From NCBI GenBank assembly GCA_036924285.1, contig JAYKYS010000001.1, positions 29,387,501 to 29,451,500 on the forward strand: 64,000 nucleotides of DNA. The letters run 5' to 3'. Source of the DNA: Asterella californica (Eukaryota; Streptophyta; Marchantiopsida; Marchantiales; Aytoniaceae). The notes beneath the pieces were generated by a model. The model searched no databases. It saw nothing but the letters and a program-made list of their open reading frames with translations, and had not been told where the DNA came from. The position numbers were made by a program, and so were the translations under genes. Shown here piece by piece: positions 12,844 to 25,866 of this stretch (its first letter is position 1; each line of letters starts with the position of its first letter).

Positions 12844-15792
12844 TTAGTAAGCCACCGGATGCTTTTCTTGCATCAACACTCCTCCAATGGCCCATTGAGA
12901 AGCATCTGTGTGAACCTCAAAAGGTTCTCCCATCTTTGGAAGAGCTAGCACGGGCATCTCTGTCAGTGCTTGTTTCAACTCTTGAAACGCTCTTTCAGCT
13001 GTTGGATTCCAAACAACCTTGGAAGCCTTGCGCAATAAGCCAAACAAAGGTGCGGCTTTATGCGCAAATTGATAAACAAAGCGCCGAAAGTATGTGGCTA
13101 ACCCAAGAAAAGATCTGAGCTCATGAACACTCTCAGGTCTCTTCCATTCAACAATGGCTCGAATCTTAGCCCTGTTAGAATGAATACCATGCGCATCGAT
13201 CAAACATCCTAGAAACACCACACTCTCTTGTCCAAAAGAACACTTGCTCTTCTTGAGGTAGAGTTGATGTTCTTCCAGGCACTTAAGAACTGTTTCAACA
13301 TCGGCTAGATGCTGATCCCAAGTGGATGAGAAGATGATGATATCGTCCAAGTACACGATAACACTCTCATCCAAAAGATCTCTGAAGATCTCGTTCATCA
13401 GCCTGCAAAAAGTACCAGGTGCGTTGGACAATCCAAACGGCAACACTGTATACTCAAACAAGTCATACCTCGTCCTTATAGCCGTCTTTTCTTCGTCTCC
13501 TTCTTTGATCCGGATTTGATGATATCCAGAACAAAGATCCAACTTGGTGAAGTACTTTCCTGTGGCCAACCGATCTGTGGTTTCATCCATGAGCGGAAGA
13601 GGATACTTGTTCTTGACAGTAACCTTATTAAGTGCACGGTAGTCTGCACACATGCGGATACCACCATCTTTCTTGGCCACGAACAACACCGGTGCAGCAT
13701 AAGGTGATATGCTGGGTCGTAAGATACCTTGAGCTACCAACTCTTTCAACTGAGTCTTCAGCTCTGTTAGCTCATCAAACGACATGCGTCTTGATGGCAC
13801 TGCAATAGGTGTAGCCCCAGGAACCAGATCAATGACATGATCCAAGGCTCTCCTCGGAGGAAGTCCTGTTGGTAACTGGTCCGGCATTATGTGAGAATAC
13901 CTCTCAATCAATGCTTGCATATCAGGATGTATGGGAAGAGCAGCAACACGTTCTTCCTCATCCGTCTCCACCTTGGGTTTAGACATCACTGCAACCCAAG
14001 CTTCGTCTACTGACTTGATCTGCTTTCCAAACTGTCTGGCCGTGCAGATCTGAAATGCCACCTTGGCTCGTTGGAACTTATGAGCAGCATGGTTTGGCTC
14101 CTTGGGTCTCTCTTTGATGATCAAAGGATGTGGTTGACCCAAGCCCCATCGATCCATGACTATGACGTTCCCTTCTTGAACATCTAGCTTGGCTTTGGTC
14201 TCTTGTAACCAAGACCAGGACAAGATACCTTCCATCGTGTCGCCTAAGCTCATAATTAAAAACTCGTGCTTCCTAGTTACCCCTCCAACAGTAACAGGAA
14301 CACTCATGAGCTTTTCTGTAACGGTTGTGCTACCTTGCACAAACCTTACCAACAACGGGCTCATGATCTTGGTTCTAGTCACCCCTAAGGTCCTGACTAG
14401 TTTTTCATTCAAGACATTCACATCTGCTCCAGTATCAATAAGCAAACAGCACCGGTGGTTTCCTATTTTCACTTCAATCCACGGCAGAAAATCCCCATGC
14501 TCTACCAAATGCTCACCAGCACATACCTCTGCTTCAGTAGTCGCCTCAACTGGTTCTTCAATACTGGTTGTCTCTTCAGCTGTCAACCCACGCACGTTGC
14601 TCGTTGTTGAACGTTGAGGACAATCACGAGCGATATGACCGTCCCGTCCGCATCGAAAGCAGATGATCGTCCTTGAAGGTGTAGCGCTGCTAGCTCCACT
14701 GCTCCTAGCACCTGAAGTCGAAGCTTGGTTGGATCCTGCATTGGATGCATAGGATCCAGTAGGTCGTGTCTGAGTAGGACCACGAGAAACTCCTTGCTGT
14801 TGAGATCCACGAGGAAACCTCCTTCCCGCTGCACCAAATCTTCCACCACCACGTCCTCTACCATTTCTACTCTGAGAGGACGTTATCTGTCTTTGAGGAT
14901 TGCGCCAAAATCCTCTACTAGGCTCGCCACCACTTGTTCCACGCTGAAACTTGGAGGGCTGCACGGTGTAATTACGTTCTCTAGTGTTCTCTGCTGCTTC
15001 CAGAAATGCAAACAAGTCTTGCATGTCCTCGGACTTGTGAAACATAACCCAGCTATCAAACACACTAGCATAGAAACCCTGCAGACCTTTCTTCAAGTGA
15101 AACAGCAAGTCGGTGCGATCCACCATGTGCAAACGAGTAACCAACTCAGAAAATCGCTGGAGGTACTGTCTGATACTTCCTGTCTGTCTCAGATGAATGA
15201 GCTCCAGCCGAAACTGTGTAGCTTCATCCACCGGTACCAGATGTCTTTTGAGTTCATCCTTCAGCTCCGGCCAAGTGGACATAAGAGTTGTACCGTTCAA
15301 ACTCCTCATCCGCTGTTGACCTCCATACCATTCCTTAGCCTCTCCTTCCAGTCTACTAACAACATAGGTGAACCAGCTGCGCTCATCGAAATTCTCCAAG
15401 TAATTCTCCATCTCAGTAACCCATAACTCAAACTTGGAAAAGCTTTTCTCACCGTTGAAGGCTGATGGTGTCGCTGGTTCAGCCCACTTCACTTTCCGCT
15501 TGTGCCCTTCTTTGGCCGAGCTGTCTTCTGCAACATTCTCTTGCACCTTCTGTGACCCATCTTCATTCTTATCTGCTTGAGCAATATCAACTGCTCCTTC
15601 ACCTGGTAGTGCGAAATCCTTGACTTGCTCGATTTGCAGTACAGGGACCTCCGCTTCCTTTTCTTGTGTCACTTTTGCTTGAGTTAGATCCGCCTTCAGC
15701 ACCTTGTTCTCAGCTTCCACTTGCTCAAGTCGGTCTTCCAACTCTCTCAGCAATGCTTTCATCTCGTCCAACTCGGTCGACACAGCCTCCAT
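12844..15792 (-). CDS. Gypsy Gag-protease-reverse transcriptase part of the polyprotein, 982 codons
   Basis: From the ATG at 15792 the frame codes for an N-terminal coiled coil (residues about 5-40), a retrotransposon Gag domain (about 110-270), an RG-rich linker, and a CCHC zinc knuckle (CFRCGRDGHIARDC, 378-391). An aspartic protease site follows (LIDTGADVNVL, about 451-461), then reverse transcriptase with YLDDIIIF at 814-821, and the start of RNase H (HTDASQWAIGG, from 961). It stops at a TAA at 12844-12846, inside the RNase H/RT connection. Downstream codons continue the conserved sequence in the same frame, so the stop looks like a point mutation in a single gag-pol frame. Readthrough is possible but unproven. 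The ATG lies about 30 bases after the primer-binding site. Confidence 0.93.
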   Translation of the reverse strand: MEAVSTELDEMKALLRELEDRLEQVEAENKVLKADLTQAKVTQEKEAEVPVLQIEQVKDFALPGEGAVDIAQADKNEDGSQKVQENVAEDSSAKEGHKRKVKWAEPATPSAFNGEKSFSKFELWVTEMENYLENFDERSWFTYVVSRLEGEAKEWYGGQQRMRSLNGTTLMSTWPELKDELKRHLVPVDEATQFRLELIHLRQTGSIRQYLQRFSELVTRLHMVDRTDLLFHLKKGLQGFYASVFDSWVMFHKSEDMQDLFAFLEAAENTRERNYTVQPSKFQRGTSGGEPSRGFWRNPQRQITSSQSRNGRGRGGGRFGAAGRRFPRGSQQQGVSRGPTQTRPTGSYASNAGSNQASTSGARSSGASSATPSRTIICFRCGRDGHIARDCPQRSTTSNVRGLTAEETTSIEEPVEATTEAEVCAGEHLVEHGDFLPWIEVKIGNHRCCLLIDTGADVNVLNEKLVRTLGVTRTKIMSPLLVRFVQGSTTVTEKLMSVPVTVGGVTRKHEFLIMSLGDTMEGILSWSWLQETKAKLDVQEGNVIVMDRWGLGQPHPLIIKERPKEPNHAAHKFQRAKVAFQICTARQFGKQIKSVDEAWVAVMSKPKVETDEEERVAALPIHPDMQALIERYSHIMPDQLPTGLPPRRALDHVIDLVPGATPIAVPSRRMSFDELTELKTQLKELVAQGILRPSISPYAAPVLFVAKKDGGIRMCADYRALNKVTVKNKYPLPLMDETTDRLATGKYFTKLDLCSGYHQIRIKEGDEEKTAIRTRYDLFEYTVLPFGLSNAPGTFCRLMNEIFRDLLDESVIVYLDDIIIFSSTWDQHLADVETVLKCLEEHQLYLKKSKCSFGQESVVFLGCLIDAHGIHSNRAKIRAIVEWKRPESVHELRSFLGLATYFRRFVYQFAHKAAPLFGLLRKASKVVWNPTAERAFQELKQALTEMPVLALPKMGEPFEVHTDASQWAIGGVLMQEKHPVAY

Positions 15793-15825
15793 TGTCGATG
15801 GTGTTTAGCTAAGACTCAACTTGAG

Positions 15826-15840
15826 CCTGCTCTGATACCA
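15826..15840 (-). other. Primer-binding site for initiator Met-tRNA
   Basis: On the minus strand it reads TGGTATCAGAGCAGG, two bases after the 5' LTR. This is the complement of the 3' end of plant initiator methionine tRNA, the usual primer of plant LTR retrotransposons. Confidence 0.9.
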
Positions 15841-15842
15841 AC

Positions 15843-16788
15843 TGTAACGTTCGACCGCAGATCTCGGAACAGATTCTTTAATCTCTAACCAATGAACTGC
15901 CGAACGTGAACCTCCCTAGAGACATGTATACTTTATTTGTGTCTCCAGATCCAGTTCGTTAAACTATCAGCTAATGAGCACCGAGGATTTGATAACTGTT
16001 GAACGGGTTTCGAATAACCAACTAGTCTTTTGTAGGTCTCTGGTCAATCTTAGGTTGCTAAATACAGGTGGAACTATTCTAGACCTGGGTTGCATAAAAT
16101 TTGGGCAGCGCTTCCGCTACTGGTGATCAAGTCGGAACGCCAGGACCCACAAGGAGCAACCGCCAAGACTAGGAGACCTAGTAGATGCTAGGAAGTAGGA
16201 AGGCAAAGCAATTACACCTAAATAAAGTCAATACGACACCAGATGCGCCCAACTCAGTTTTGGCACACAACTCAAGCCTACTTATCAGAATGGAGAAAGT
16301 CACGGGCTCATATACATTACATGGCATTACTTGCTGACAAGGTCACGCAGCGCTCTTGGACCGGCAATCCTTCACTACTCAGCAACTCTGCTGTGACTAA
16401 GACTTCACCCGAGAACCTACTTTCACTCTGAACGCCCTGATTTCTGTTGCTCAACAGATCAGACCCAAGTCAGCGATCTAATCAACACCCCAAGTCTGCT
16501 CTCAAGGTCCCTCTTCAAATCTGCTCTCCAAGGAGCTTGATGTGCATCAGTTCTAGCTCCTGATTTCTGACCTCAAAGGCAATGTACACTACACTGAAAA
16601 ATACAGTCTCCTCCTTCACCACCAAGAGCTCTCTCTCCAAAACTGAAAAACTGAGAATGGCCTCCTTTAGGGTTCACGACACTCTTTTATCTAGTCTCTT
16701 GAGCCTGCCTTGTGCCATGCAGCTGCCACTTTTGATTAATCACTGCCCGAATGCCATCTGGTTTGGGGAAAAAGCAAAAGGTGTTACA
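15843..16788 (-). repeat. 5' LTR of the gypsy element
   Basis: This 946-bp copy matches the one at 9664-10609, with a constant offset of 6179. On the minus strand it starts TGTAACACC and ends GAACGTTACA. It is the 5' LTR because the Met-tRNA primer-binding site directly follows it in the element's sense. Confidence 0.93.
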
Positions 16789-18211
16789 TTCCCAAACATG
16801 GTTGAAGATATGCCTGTATTTACTGTACAGTATATCTCACAGTATCTCTTGAGACTGTAACGGTAACACGTTTAACTCTACTTCTGTAAATTGCCCTGCC
16901 GTACATGGTAATAACAATATTGGGTTATTTGCAAGCTGATCGGACGATGAATAGGTATCGGTAGTGCTGCTCCTGGAGCACCTGGAGTTGATTAATGCTT
17001 CACTGCTTCCGTAAGCTCACTTTTGGTTAATTAGTAACAGATATCTTTTCCGTGACACACCTTCTTTATCTTCCTTTATCTCGACTCATTCTTTTCCACT
17101 CACTTTACTCATCACTGATTAATATGCGAGTATAACAACGTAAAGTTGAATTAATACGGGAAAAAAAGAGTGCATTAGATTACTCAATCAACGGTCCTTG
17201 GATAATGAGGTGACGTATGAAGATAATCCTTGAAGTTTGTGTAAGCTTTTGACATGATGCTTACATGTCAAATGCTTACAGACAGAGAGCTGGTGGTTTA
17301 AGATGCGAGGCTAATAAGTCTTTAATTTGCAGGCAGGGGAGTGACGTCATATCGGTTTGATCAGATGAGGAGAAAAAGCAAGAGAGATGGGCCCATGACT
17401 AATCAAGTGAGGCAGATCAGATTTGAGACAAACCAGGCATCCATTAATGGAACTAACGCAGACTTGTGTCCTTTACAAGTTTACGTACACTAGAATCATC
17501 AGCAGCAGGAGCAGCAGAAGACTGCCTAGCCTAGACCAGACTCCAGTTCCTTGCTTGGTCAGTGGAATGCCCATCTGTCTTGAGTCGTCTTTTCCTTGTT
17601 TGTTGAAAGGTGAACGATTGATTGATTGATTGATTACCTTCACACATGTCGAGGCACGTGAGAGCTCCTGGACTTCATGTATGGTGTTCAAACTTCTTCA
17701 ACTTCGAATTCAAAGATCATCAACGAAAGTAAGTGAGTGGATGGCTGTACAGTAACTCCTTCCTTCTGTCACTCCCAGAGAGTCCCCAGCCTTCTTCTTC
17801 CTCATTCTCACATTGTCCAGAAGCATGACAGACAGTCTAACCTGCGTTAGGAATTTGTCGGCGAAGTTAGTCAGTCAGTCGGCAGTGCTTCTGCTGTACA
17901 CTTGAACCTCGTCACAAACTTTCATCAGTTCTGAATGAGCTACGTCATTTTCTTCAGAAAATTCGCAATGTTGTGACAAGCTTATGAGAGGAATGATGCA
18001 GCAGCTCGTCCGTTCCATACTTCGGAACAGGACTTACTTATGGCAGCTACACGTAAAGTATGTGTGCCTAGGAAGTTTTCAAAGAACGAGAAGAATTCGT
18101 TTGCTCCATGCATGACCTAAGAAGATATCGTTCGAAGAATATTTTAAAACAAGAGTTCTATGATAAAATATTGTATGGTTCGCACGATCCACATACTGTT
18201 TCACATTCGAG

Positions 18212-18248
<37 letters not shown>
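18212..18248. repeat. (AG)n microsatellite
   Basis: An uninterrupted AG dinucleotide run of about 17-18 units, with no gene around it. Confidence 0.9.
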
Positions 18249-18250
<2 letters not shown>

Positions 18251-19538
18251 TGAGTTGACAATCTACAGGCACATACATAAATATAAATATAATTTTCTCC
18301 GCTGTTGTTTCCTGCAATCATGGCCGCCTTGTACAACAACAACACACTTTACCCCTTGTACAACAAACGTTTTTATTAAGAGTATCGTTGACGCAAAAAG
18401 CCGTACCAAATTCCTGTGTGCAGTACAGTAGTATAAGATATACACTTAGACTTGGCCCAGACGTGGGCCAAAATCCTCCCGCATAATCTGGGATTCGGTA
18501 TTCTTCCACTTGAACATTTATTTCCTTGCAAGTGAATGAGAAGAACCCTCAACCTCCTCCTCTCCTTCTCTCCCACCGTCATGAGGGTGAGGGTGATAGG
18601 TACGCTTCCTTCTCGCTCCCCACTGAAGAGGTTTTCTCAGGCTTCACACACACACGCACAGACACTCACACACATACACATATGACATCGTCATCACATG
18701 GTCCACAATGTCTCTCATGAGATGCTCAGCCCAGAGCGCAGCTGGAATTGACTTGTTCGAGAAGAAACCCTGTTGATATGTACTAAAGTGCAGTTGTCAC
18801 CAGGATTATGGAGTCCACTGGTGCTTCAGTTGTCTGCTGTTTTGGAGTCAAAAATGTTGGAGATCTAAGATTCCTACTGGACTGCTGTGTTGTACTGTCC
18901 AGTTCCTCTGACTTGGATTCGGTCGGACGGCCGGAAGGACGACTTTACTATGAGCAATGGGCAAAATTCAGCACTGGAGACTGCTACGTTAGTGTTGAAT
19001 CTTTTGCTTTTGAGGAAACTCGCTCGTTCCGTTCACCGGGAGTTTTAATTCTATTTACGAAAGTCAATGACTGTGTTACACAAAAATACGTTCTCTAGTT
19101 ACTGAAGACTCGTAAGGAGAACCCTTGTCAAGTTCAGTGAAACCAATTCACTGATTCACCAGCTTTCTGTTCTTTCCAGGAGCCATGGACATGATTACAG
19201 TCTGTTGACTAAGTTGGTTTAGATATAAGAAATCAGAGATCAAGTGAGTCTACCTACTTGCGTAGCATCGCAAATGAGCTGTTCAGGATCGATATGAGTA
19301 TGATCACTCAGATGATCATAATTAGTGTGGTTCGTTAACGAGATTAGGGCCGGACCGACAAGGCTGTCGATTAGCAGCGTTTACTTAGCACTACCTAGCT
19401 CAGGTTTAAGCTACATATCACATCACCTCATCCAGCTTCAAATGGTGAGTTTAATTTCCAGGACCGTTTGCTTTGAATTTAGAGGAAGTACTAGCTTGAT
19501 AGGCCACGACAACAACTGAAATGACCTTGTTGCAGCTG

Positions 19539-19592
19539 AATGTATTCTCCTCTATCTTCAACTAGAATGTATTCTCCTCTATCTTCAGCTAG
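19539..19592. repeat. 27-bp tandem duplication
   Basis: AATGTATTCTCCTCTATCTT plus CAACTAG is followed at once by the same unit with one change (CAGCTAG). Confidence 0.85.
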
Positions 19593-22500
19593 AATGTTCC
19601 ATCGATATATATCAGGAAATATTGGTGTGACGCTCAGTTCTGGTACTCATGGAAGCAGGCTATGATATTCCACTGGACTCATTAGTGACTCAGCTTTCGA
19701 AGTTTGTTTCTAGTCCAGGCGTATCATTCCTATGATCATTAAAGAAGCTCACGTTCATCCAGTCCACTGCTTCTATAGCACAAACAAAAGAGGTGATAAT
19801 GAAAAGAAATGGAAGTTACTACTAACAGGAATTCACACATGATGTTCCTGAATGTCCTCAGCAGAAAGCAAAAAATTATATCTACTGCATGAGACTCATG
19901 TTCACATCAAAACCTACGCTCAGTCTCTGGTTTGCGTATGCTAAGCACCTCTCAGTTCAGTAGAGAAACGTAACTCTTTGTGGGCCTGGTCCTTGGCTGG
20001 AAGCAGAGCTTAGAGTTGCATGTGTAAGAGAAACCCAAATGGAAAGTTTCTTTTGCTCGCGTGCTGGAACTCTCTCTATCCCATCCATCCAAAGCCCTTC
20101 GCTAATCCAGTTTCCAAGGTTAGGCCGCAGTATGCAGTTCCACACTGAACCCTTTTGAATGATCCTTGTCCAAAATATGCTACATTTGTTTCTAGCGATA
20201 AATTGGATTCCAGATTCTTCGGTTCAAAGGTTTAGGTTGCTCTGGCAAGCAAACAAACCCTAACATGAAGAAGAAAGAATATCGTGTGATTGCAGAAGAA
20301 AACAGCAATGCGCTCACCATATGCCGGTTTTCACTTCAGTTCCTTCAATACCACAGTTCTATCATAAAGAACTGAGCAGAACTTCCGAACTGAAAGGTGG
20401 CGGTCAGTGCTTCGTGGTATGGAACCTGAAAGGGTAGGTGCACTACTGTCCGTTTATTGTCTAATTCACGAAGAGCTGATTATTTCACCCATCGAACCAC
20501 TAGTAAGTAGTGCTCTATGCCCGCTCCAAGGTCAAGCAAGCAAGGCACATGAAGTCATCATTGATTGTTGAGGACTTGCCCTTGTTTCCACCTCTTCACT
20601 GGTGCTCCTTCACCTTGTACCACCCCATGATGGAGATTCTTCCATGAATGGCTTCTTTCTGAGATGTTCTACAACGTGAGGTAAACGAGATTGTGCTGTG
20701 ATGAGGTTTGCTCTCAGAAAGTCTGGAGATCGGGAGGACAGTAGTTTGGTTACCCTTGAACTATCAGATAGATGAATGACTTCTGTGTACTCTTCACCAG
20801 ATTGTTTGGGTAGGTGTCAGCAGGGAAGTTCAGTTCGTCACCGCCAAATACAGTTGTATGAAAGAAAAGTCTAAAAGTTTTATGGCACAAGACGAACAAC
20901 AAAGAAACTCTGATGGAGACTGCACTTCACCTGCAGTCAAGGAAATGCATACAACACTAAAGGTCTGTTGCTGTTGTTATCTCAAGAGATCGTGGAACGA
21001 GTTTGATTTCTTCTTCAGATCTTAGGTAGATTAGAAAAGTAAAGTGGTACAGTACTACCAGATAACGACTAAAATGGCTGGTCACTTTCACACTGCAGCA
21101 TAATCTTTACTGAATGCAATAATTGAATCTGAACAGTACCGTAGAGTTGGACAGCAGTACTGAATACGAAAGAAATTACAAGGGATGAGGTACGCTTACA
21201 GCAGCATAAGACCAGGAGCCCATCAAGCCCATACGGTGTTATGTACTATTACACCAGCCACCATGTGCTGAAGATATAAAGGAAATCCACTTTTTTCCTC
21301 TTTTCCTTTCTGATTCGGTCGGATCGTCACCAACCTGATACTAGTAGTGATGCAATGTCAACACGATACACCATGTGCGAGGAGGACGGGAGGCTGAGAA
21401 GAGAACCTCAGACTAAGTTAACTCGATACTCGCAGCACCTTTTGGTTAGTACTAGCAGACGATGGATGTCAACGTGTGACAAGCCTTTTGACAATCTTGA
21501 TACGCATGTGGCCTAAAATAACGCTCAGTATACAAACCCGCCCCCCCTCCTCCGAGTCTTGTGAGCTAGATAGATACACACATCCCTAGCTATTCAAGCC
21601 CAAGGTCAAACCAAAAATGTTGGACTCGTTCTCGACAAAGTTGCATATTTCCAGGAATGGCGTGTGCTAGTCGGCAGATGCAAGGCAAGTCAAAGCTATG
21701 CAACCCTATTATGTAAACACAAAGTTAGGTTGGTGCTGGCCACACTCCTTTATCGGCCGGTTATTGTTATTCGTAGTATTGGACCAGTGGATTCAACAAC
21801 TGATTACAGATACTGGGATATACTACGACTACTCTACGAGGATATACTACGATTACTGTAAGTAAACGTCTTGCAGCAGCAAATTATGCTATGGTGCTTC
21901 TAGATCTTCTACCATCCGCTAAGAACTCGCACGAATCCAGATCGTCATCTTGGTATGGAATGCATATTCAAGAAGAAAATGCTGAGAAGTGTCTACTACT
22001 CCCCTCCAAATGTTGTCATGTTTTAGATGGCTCATCCCATTAGACAGAGGATGGCCGCAACATATTACTGTCAATTAGAGGACTTAGTAATGAGGCATGC
22101 GCATGTTTGTCAAGGGAGCATGGAAGCTGGAAGCTAAAGTACGGATTTCTCCTCTCGAAGGAAAAGATCTGCCTTCTCTGAAGCCCAAGCTTGATGATCT
22201 CTGGATACAATTATTATTAAACATCCGAGCATCTCACAAAATAAGATAATGACTATCGGTCTGAGTTTGCTGATCAGATGTTTGTCTTCGACGAAAAGTC
22301 CGTTATAGAAGACGCAAACCTTCGTCAGGCCAAAAAACGGTCACTTTCAGCTCGAATCATCAAACGTCAGTCAAGAAGTCATTCAGATCAACAACTAAAT
22401 GTCGTGGGTTTGCATCTACTCTTAACAACTGACCTCAGGCAGAGCAGGGCCGAACGAATGGGCCATGCAAACAAGTACCTCAGACCATAACTCTTGCTGC

Positions 22501-23304
22501 AGGTGTCTCTCGACAGACGCATGGAGGAAATAACCCATAAAGCTCATTATTCTGTCACTGACTAATTTTCCGAAACTAACTACGTTATGGTGATTGATGC
22601 AATACCACCAGTTTTGGTGAGGTTACTCACCTTTCCTGTACATGCGTGGTACAAGCCGAGGCGAGACACCATGCATGTAACAAACAGTGCTGCAGTCCAC
22701 GACGACTCACTACTATCATATCTTCTTCTTTTGAGGACTGAAACTGTGCAGTAGAAAGCAGAGGCATCCATATCAGTTACACTGTAACCGTTCTGACCCC
22801 TCCTGGTACACCAAAACCAGAAAGCAAGTGTGAACTTTGAAGGTCTTTCTCTCTCTAGAGGACCGTATGGTAACTGTTGATCAGTATATACTCTTCAGTC
22901 CCCATTCATACGCTGGCAGACTACGGAGAGAAATCATAATATAAATTCTAATCCCTGCAGTCAGTAGCAGAGTGTTGAGGTTGACTAGATTTTCGGCGAC
23001 AAAAAGTGGTCGGCTATGTCTTCATCATTGTATCACATGTCCTCTCCTCTCCTCTGGCCATGGATAGGGCCTGGTACTTGTGTGGGATTTATATCTTCAA
23101 GTTGAGCTCGCTGGAACAAACTTCCTCATTACCAAAGGGCAGTGGTGGATAGTAAGATCTTCACATCACTCATGAAGCTCTAATCTTTGGCCTATCCTAG
23201 AAAACAGCACCCGAAATATTCCCGCTGAGCAGATTGTAATGCTACGTTGCAAATGCTTGTACCTGACCGAAAATAAGGCTTCATGGATATACTTCACGAA
23301 TTTT

Positions 23305-23356
23305 GGTTGACGCCCTGATGCTAATTTGATCTGGTTGACGCCCTGATGCTAATTTT
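23305..23356. repeat. 28-bp tandem duplication
   Basis: GGTTGACGCCCTGATGCTAA followed by TTTGATCT is repeated directly; the second copy ends at TTT. Confidence 0.85.
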
Positions 23357-24476
23357 CAGTCCATTCGAAAGGATTATGATGCTTGACCAGATGAAAGTTA
23401 ACTTCTTTGGTCTATAATTCTTTCTTTTCGCGAGTGTTGTTCATTGAAAGCTTTGTGGGGTGCCCCTGCGGCTCCAAGTAAACGTTCTGAGTTTTTTGAG
23501 GTAACTACCTTTAGTTTAGAATTTGAGGCAAGGATGAATTTTGGACTGAGTCTAAAGTAATGGTCATCCAATGATCCGTCCAACAAGATATCCAGACGCA
23601 ACTGACACAAAATTATGTTGAAAATGATCTCCAATTCCGAGACATCTGTTTAGGAAGACCTGATGTTGTGGAGGAACTTCTTTTATGCAGAACTGCAAAT
23701 ACGGACTTTACTTGCTCAGAAGTTTAGTTTCAACTTGTCTCCACTCGTTACCCCAAGAAAGACGACTTGACTTCCAGACTCAGAGATTCAGAGAATAAAT
23801 CTACAGTACCTTCCATGCACTTGTATGGACAGAGTTATCCTACAGTGATTCAACTACTGGCGAAACAGCACTTTAAAATTCTTTCCGCAATATCTAGGGG
23901 ATGTGACATATGTACAACTTTGAAGTAAATCTTTCGAATCGAGGCAACTTTACTTGATAACACAAATTCTAAAGTGTCTGCCCTCGATGTAAATAGAACT
24001 CTGATTCTTGGAGCCTCTAAACAGTCTTCCACTTCTAAAGTCGCTAATGTGGAGTTTGGGCCTGCAGACATCCTCCAGTGCTTGAGGTTGGAGCACAGCT
24101 GAGTATGGATGCCCATATGCTCCACACTTGAGCCTAACTAACACCTTTTCCCTGACTGTCATGCTTTTGTGTGTTAAATGTCTTCCGCTAGACTTAACTT
24201 TTCTGGACGGAGAATCGAAAATAAGAGGAGAGTGCCGGGGTCATCTGAAGTACTGCAGTGAGAATAAGGACAACGATTTGGGAATCGTTTTGAGGGTGGG
24301 CAGCCAGGCAGCTACTAGGCAAAGATGTAACTCTTAGAAGTGTGATTGATCATGTGTCCAGAGTCAAAAGCCAAAAACGCCCAAGACTGACAATGACAAA
24401 TGACCGCAGAAAGATGGAAAGTAGTTTGAGCGCGGCCAGATTCAAATGTCAGACTTTTGTGCATATAAGAATATAT

Positions 24477-24564
24477 CTCTAGTGGAATAGTCAGTGACAG
24501 ACATAATTCTTCATCAAAAGCTCTAGTGGAATAGTCAGTGACACACATAATTCTTCATCAAAAG
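24477..24564. repeat. 44-bp tandem duplication
   Basis: The unit starts CTCTAGTGGAATAGTCAGTG and ends CTTCATCAAAAG. The two adjacent copies (24477-24520 and 24521-24564) differ at one base. Confidence 0.88.
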
Positions 24565-25866
24565 GTCTTACTTGTACACTGCGCAACCAGCTAATGGACT
24601 AGTAGCACTGCCAGAGGTTTTGCTGGGGTTTGACAAAGAAAGTCGCTTTTTCGCTCGAGGACGAGTTGGTTGTGAGGGCAATGTGTCTCGCGTCGACTTG
24701 TTCCACTCTATTAACGTCAAAGCTCATGTCGAGAACGCTGGAAAAATGTTGATTATATTGCCAGTACAGCAGTAAGACTCGTGGTACCTAAAAAGGCTAC
24801 AGTGTGTAGCTAGAATATGTGCAAGGATGAGCTCCAGGGCCTCTGATATCACCTAGCTAGATTGGAAGCTTGGCTACAGTCATGATTTCTGAGAATATTT
24901 TATAGTATATACAGTACATATATTTGTCTGCAACGGGATAGTCAGCTTAAAGATCGGTAATGAAATATCTGAAATTTCCACAATGCTGGAAAAGTTGACT
25001 ATGAATCATGCTCTTCATGGATTGCTCAAAAGAGGAGAATAAACAGCTCTGTGGATGTCTGTCCACGTACAAACTCGAACCTAGGGCAAAGAAATCAATC
25101 AGCACTTTAGGGCTGGCAGAGGTCCATCCCAAATGGTCGATGGACTGACTGGTTCAGCTCGGGTCTCAGCGAGCTGGAACGAGTGCTGGAGTGAGCGTCA
25201 CGTTCTTCCACAAACAAAGGCGTTGGATACTGTACTCATGCAAACAACACAACTGGCTGGATGGATAGATAGATAGCTAGCTAGCTCTGGATGGGTTGAT
25301 GAGTAAGCCAAGCCAGTGCAGTACGATAGTTAGCCATAAGAAGTGAAGTCGGTCTCTCGAAATCCCACCCAAACGAACGTAAGAGTGCTGAAACTGTTGG
25401 AGGCAAATAATGAGCTCAGAGCAGGAGCAGCAGCGCTAGCCCTCGTAGAAATAGAATAGTTAGATCGCACGCGCCGGGCAGGCTGATCCGGTCGAGTCGG
25501 GTCAATGGCCTTTGGCTCGCAGGCTTCTCTCGTGAGATTTGTCCTTCGATGCAGCTCTCGATGGAAACTGTAGTTTGACCTTCTCCTTGACAACAGAGAA
25601 GAAACGACATGAAAGCCAGCTGCTGCTGCTGCATGGCCACGAGAGCTTTAGAGGCTCCTCGTGCATGGTCCTACCTCTACTCCTTCCTTCCCAAGCTCTC
25701 GAGCTCTCGCGGAACCCAACCGCGGTCAGGCGTAAACTTGATTCGACCCGTCGGGGTGCGGTTCGGACCCACAGCTGGCAAGGAGAGTGGGTTTGCCCGT
25801 GAAGTGAAGAATATGGAAGGTCAGCCTCGTCAGGTCAGGACTCAGGACTCAGGGGAGCAGCACAGA

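Larger units (their letters stand above)
9664..16788 (-). mobile_element. Ty3/gypsy chromovirus LTR retrotransposon, near-complete, young
   Basis: Two 946-bp direct LTRs (9664-10609 and 15843-16788) bound an internal region with primer-binding site, gag-pol and purine tract, read on the minus strand. The LTRs begin and end TG...CA. By eye they differ at about three positions (for example 10053 versus 16232), so the insertion is recent. Coding order is gag, protease, reverse transcriptase, RNase H, integrase, chromodomain-like tail, as in Metaviridae chromoviruses. One in-frame stop interrupts the polyprotein. The five bases outside the LTRs (CTTCT and TTCCC) do not match, so no target duplication is visible. 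Confidence 0.95.

Noticed and set aside
14189..15426. Plus-strand frames of 142 and 233 codons inside the gypsy element.
   Set aside because: They are antisense shadows of the gag-pol frame, which carries clear retroelement motifs on the minus strand.
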